From contig CAZCBJ010000040.1 in NCBI GenBank assembly GCA_964496705.1, positions 1 to 23,861 on the forward strand: 23,861 bases of DNA, in the 5' to 3' direction. The stretch comes from CAZCBJ01 sp964496705 (GTDB lineage: Bacteria > Chloroflexota > Anaerolineae > Anaerolineales > Anaerolineaceae). The notes beneath the pieces were generated by a model. That model did not search any database. It worked only from the letters and a program-made list of their open reading frames with translations, and had not been told where the DNA came from. Numbering within the stretch: position 1 is the stretch's first letter; each line of letters begins with the position of its first letter. Both the position numbers and the translations under genes were made by a program. Shown here piece after piece: positions 21,480 to 23,861 of the stretch.

Positions 21480-23861
21480 ATGCAGCGCAAATACACCAAT
21501 CGGTTCTTTTTGGACACTCTGGAGCAACAGGTCATTATTTTTGACGGTGCCATGGGAACCAGTCTGCAAAACATGAATATGAGTGCGGAGCACTTTGGGG
21601 GAGAAAAAACCAATGGCTGCATTGACTACCTGGTGATCACTCATCCACAGGCCGTTGAGACTGTCCACCGCTCATTTCTTGAGGTCGGAGCAGACGTCAT
21701 TGAAACCGACACCTTCCGCGCAAACCCTCTTACCCTGAACGAATATGGCTTGGCTGAACAGACACTGTCAATCAATCACGCTGCGGCAAATCTGGCCCGG
21801 CGGCTGGCAGATGAATACAGCCAGAACGGTCATCAACGTTTTGTCGCCGGAGCCATTGGCCCCTCCGGCAAGCTGCCATCCATGAATGACCCGGAGTTAT
21901 CCAACATTACATTCGATGAGTTGGCCGCCAATTTCCATCAACAAGCCGTTGGGTTGCTGGAAGGTGGTGTGGATTTATTACTCATCGAAACCTCACAGGA
22001 TATCCTTGAGGTCAAAGCCGCCGTAGCCGGTATCCATCAAGCTTTTCATGACAGCGGCATCTTTGTGCCTATTCAAGCCCAGATTACATTGGACACTACG
22101 GGTAGAATGTTACTGGGAACAGATATCGCCGCTTCTTTGACCATTCTGGAGGGACTGCCCATCGATATCATCGGCATGAATTGCTCAACCGGGCCTGATT
22201 ATATGCGTGAACCGCTGAGATTTCTTAGCCAGCATTCGCCTCTGCCCATCTCCTGCATACCCAATGCCGGATTGCCTCTGAATATTGACGGTCAGGCGGT
22301 ATATCCGTTGCAGCCTGAACCGTTCTCTCAATTGCTTAAAGAATATGTTGACCTTTTCGGAATCCGAATCGTTGGCGGTTGTTGTGGAACCACACCCGAA
22401 CACATTCGCCACTTGGTGCATTCTGTTCAAGGTCGCTTATTGGAACCCAGAACCAGGTATTTTGCTCCACATCTCGCCTCCAGCGTCTCTGCTGTGTCTA
22501 TGCGTCAGGATCCTGCGCCATTTCTAATTGGGGAGCGCCTTAATACCCAGGGCAGTCGAAAATTCAAACAATTGATCCTTGAAGAAGATTATGAATCGAT
22601 TCTAGAAATTGCCAACCAACAGGTGGACAGCGGGGCTCATGGACTGGATGTTTGTACGGCATTGACCGAACGGTCTGATGAGGCTCTCACCATGCGCAAG
22701 GTGATTAAATTATTGGCTCCGGTCGTGCGCGCACCATTGGTGATTGATACCACCGAACTGGATGTGCTGGAAACAGCGCTAAAGACCGCCCCAGGGCGCT
22801 GCATGATTAATTCCACGAACCTTGAAGCTGGCCGTGAAAAGGTTGAAAAGGTCTTCGCGCTTGCCCGCCAGCATAATGCCGCCGTCATCGTCCTGACCAT
22901 AGACCAGCAAGGCATGGCCAAGACGGCAGCCCGCAAATTGGAGGTAGCCAAACAAATATACGATATCGCAGTCCATGACCATGGTTTGCGACCCGGAGAC
23001 TTGGTTTTTGATGCATTGACTTTCACACTGGCTACTGGTGATGACGAATTTTCTAATTCTGCAATGGAGACGCTGGAAGGCATTCGCGCAATTAAAAACG
23101 AAATACCCGGGATTCTTACCTCCCTTGGAATTAGTAATGTCTCTTTCGGTTTAAATCCAGCAGCCCGCGCAGTGCTCAACAGCGTGATGCTATATCATGC
23201 CGCTCAGGCAGGCCTTGATATGGCCATCGTCAATCCGGCGCACATTACACCTTATGCTGAATTAACCAGTCAGGAACGACAATTAGCTGAAGACTTGATC
23301 TTCAACCGCCGTAGTGATGCGCTCCAGCGGTTGATCGATTTTTTTGAAGGAAGCGGCTCAGGCGCGTTGAGAAAGACTGGCAGCGACCAGGCAGCTCTCA
23401 TGGCTTTATCCGCATCCGAACGATTACATTACCGCGTCGTCCACCGCATCCGCGAAGGCGTTGAACAAGATATTGATCTGTTGGTGGCAGCCGACAGCCC
23501 GGTTGAAAAGCAAACCAGCGCTGTAAAAATACTGAATGAAGTCCTTCTGCCTGCAATGAAAGAGGTGGGCGATAAGTTCGGCGCTGGAGAGTTAATCCTA
23601 CCTTTCGTACTTCAATCAGCCGAAGTAATGAAAAAGGCGGTTTCGCATCTTGAAAACTATCTTGAGAAGAAGGAAGGCACAAGCAAGGGCTTGCTCGTGC
23701 TGGCGACCGTTTACGGAGACGTGCATGATATCGGCAAGAACCTGGTGAAAACAATTCTCTCCAATAATGGATATGCGATCGTCGATCTGGGTAAACAGGT
23801 CCCTGCCGAGAAAATTATTGCCACTGCCGTTGAGTTAAATGCAGACGCAATCGGATTGAGC
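21480..23861 (+). CDS. metH: Cobalamin-dependent methionine synthase MetH (3' truncated by window)
   Basis: An open frame of 794 codons runs off the window end. MetH transfers the methyl group of methyl-tetrahydrofolate to homocysteine through cobalamin. The homocysteine domain (about 1-320) has its zinc cysteines at C235 (MNCSTGP) and C301-C302 (GGCCG), and the opening FDGAMGTSLQ is typical. The folate domain (about 345-610) starts at LIGERLNTQGSRKFK, the cobalamin cap lies at about 640-725, and the Rossmann part shows DVHDIGKN with cobalt ligand H749. Whether a reactivation domain follows cannot be seen. The ATG at 21480 is preceded by GAGG at 21472-21475 (short spacing); an ATG at 21466 is out of frame. 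It is controlled by the SAM-I riboswitch. Confidence 0.96.
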   Translation, partial: MQRKYTNRFFLDTLEQQVIIFDGAMGTSLQNMNMSAEHFGGEKTNGCIDYLVITHPQAVETVHRSFLEVGADVIETDTFRANPLTLNEYGLAEQTLSINHAAANLARRLADEYSQNGHQRFVAGAIGPSGKLPSMNDPELSNITFDELAANFHQQAVGLLEGGVDLLLIETSQDILEVKAAVAGIHQAFHDSGIFVPIQAQITLDTTGRMLLGTDIAASLTILEGLPIDIIGMNCSTGPDYMREPLRFLSQHSPLPISCIPNAGLPLNIDGQAVYPLQPEPFSQLLKEYVDLFGIRIVGGCCGTTPEHIRHLVHSVQGRLLEPRTRYFAPHLASSVSAVSMRQDPAPFLIGERLNTQGSRKFKQLILEEDYESILEIANQQVDSGAHGLDVCTALTERSDEALTMRKVIKLLAPVVRAPLVIDTTELDVLETALKTAPGRCMINSTNLEAGREKVEKVFALARQHNAAVIVLTIDQQGMAKTAARKLEVAKQIYDIAVHDHGLRPGDLVFDALTFTLATGDDEFSNSAMETLEGIRAIKNEIPGILTSLGISNVSFGLNPAARAVLNSVMLYHAAQAGLDMAIVNPAHITPYAELTSQERQLAEDLIFNRRSDALQRLIDFFEGSGSGALRKTGSDQAALMALSASERLHYRVVHRIREGVEQDIDLLVAADSPVEKQTSAVKILNEVLLPAMKEVGDKFGAGELILPFVLQSAEVMKKAVSHLENYLEKKEGTSKGLLVLATVYGDVHDIGKNLVKTILSNNGYAIVDLGKQVPAEKIIATAVELNADAIGLS

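Noticed and set aside
22637..23179. Minus-strand ORF of 180 codons
   Set aside because: It lies wholly inside metH, whose plus-strand frame matches the family throughout.

Overview
The window looks like chromosomal DNA of a member of Chloroflexota, most likely class Anaerolineae. This is inferred from gene content and style: Thr/Pro-rich extracytoplasmic linkers on three envelope proteins, tandem cyclic-di-AMP receptor-like genes, a Tat-type L,D-transpeptidase, and many starts with weak or no Shine-Dalgarno. No phage, insertion sequence, CRISPR array or rRNA was seen. A 14-base run of N at 15472-15485 is an assembly gap.

Layout. (1) 1-221: C-terminal end of an unidentified protein. (2) 238-3564 (-): bifunctional class A penicillin-binding protein, divergent from (3) 3662-7349 (+), an apparent operon of a six-hairpin glycosidase-like protein, two DUF970/PII-like paralogues and a DUF4013 membrane protein. 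The two units share back-to-back promoters, and the plus-strand one predicts a leaderless mRNA. A 15-bp hairpin separates this operon from (4) 7423-8479 (-), a flavin reductase and AMMECR1 pair. (5) 8585-12033 (+): envelope operon with an amidase, two L,D-transpeptidases (one TM-anchored with cytoplasmic TPRs, one with a Tat signal) and an unknown 140-aa protein. (6) 12181-13014 (+): thioredoxin-TPR (CnoX-like) gene with its own terminator. (7) 13118-15181 (+): NrtR-like regulator with a dead Nudix box, then a GH13 alpha-amylase-family enzyme. (8) 15218-16451 (-): 23S rRNA uracil methyltransferase broken by the gap. (9) 16496-18958 (-): a single-domain response regulator and a REC-GAF-GAF-HD-GYP protein. 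Upstream of them, 18980-19545 holds a decayed sensor histidine kinase that leaves no long ORF. (10) tRNA-Ser(GGA) (-), then a Thr/Pro-rich lipoprotein and a short GT87-like membrane protein (+). (11) tRNA-Val(GAC), a SAM-I riboswitch and metH (+), which runs off the window end.

How it fits together. Much of the window concerns the cell envelope: glycan polymerisation and cross-linking (PBP1A), cleavage (amidase), 3-3 cross-linking or protein attachment (L,D-transpeptidases) and possibly glycan trimming (the glycosidase). The PII-like pair suggests a link to cyclic-di-AMP, and the HD-GYP protein a link to cyclic-di-GMP. The strongest non-routine observations are the kinase pseudogene beside intact response regulators, the tRNA-Val/SAM-I/metH transcription unit, the complementary losses in the two PII-like paralogues, and the leaderless glycosidase operon.
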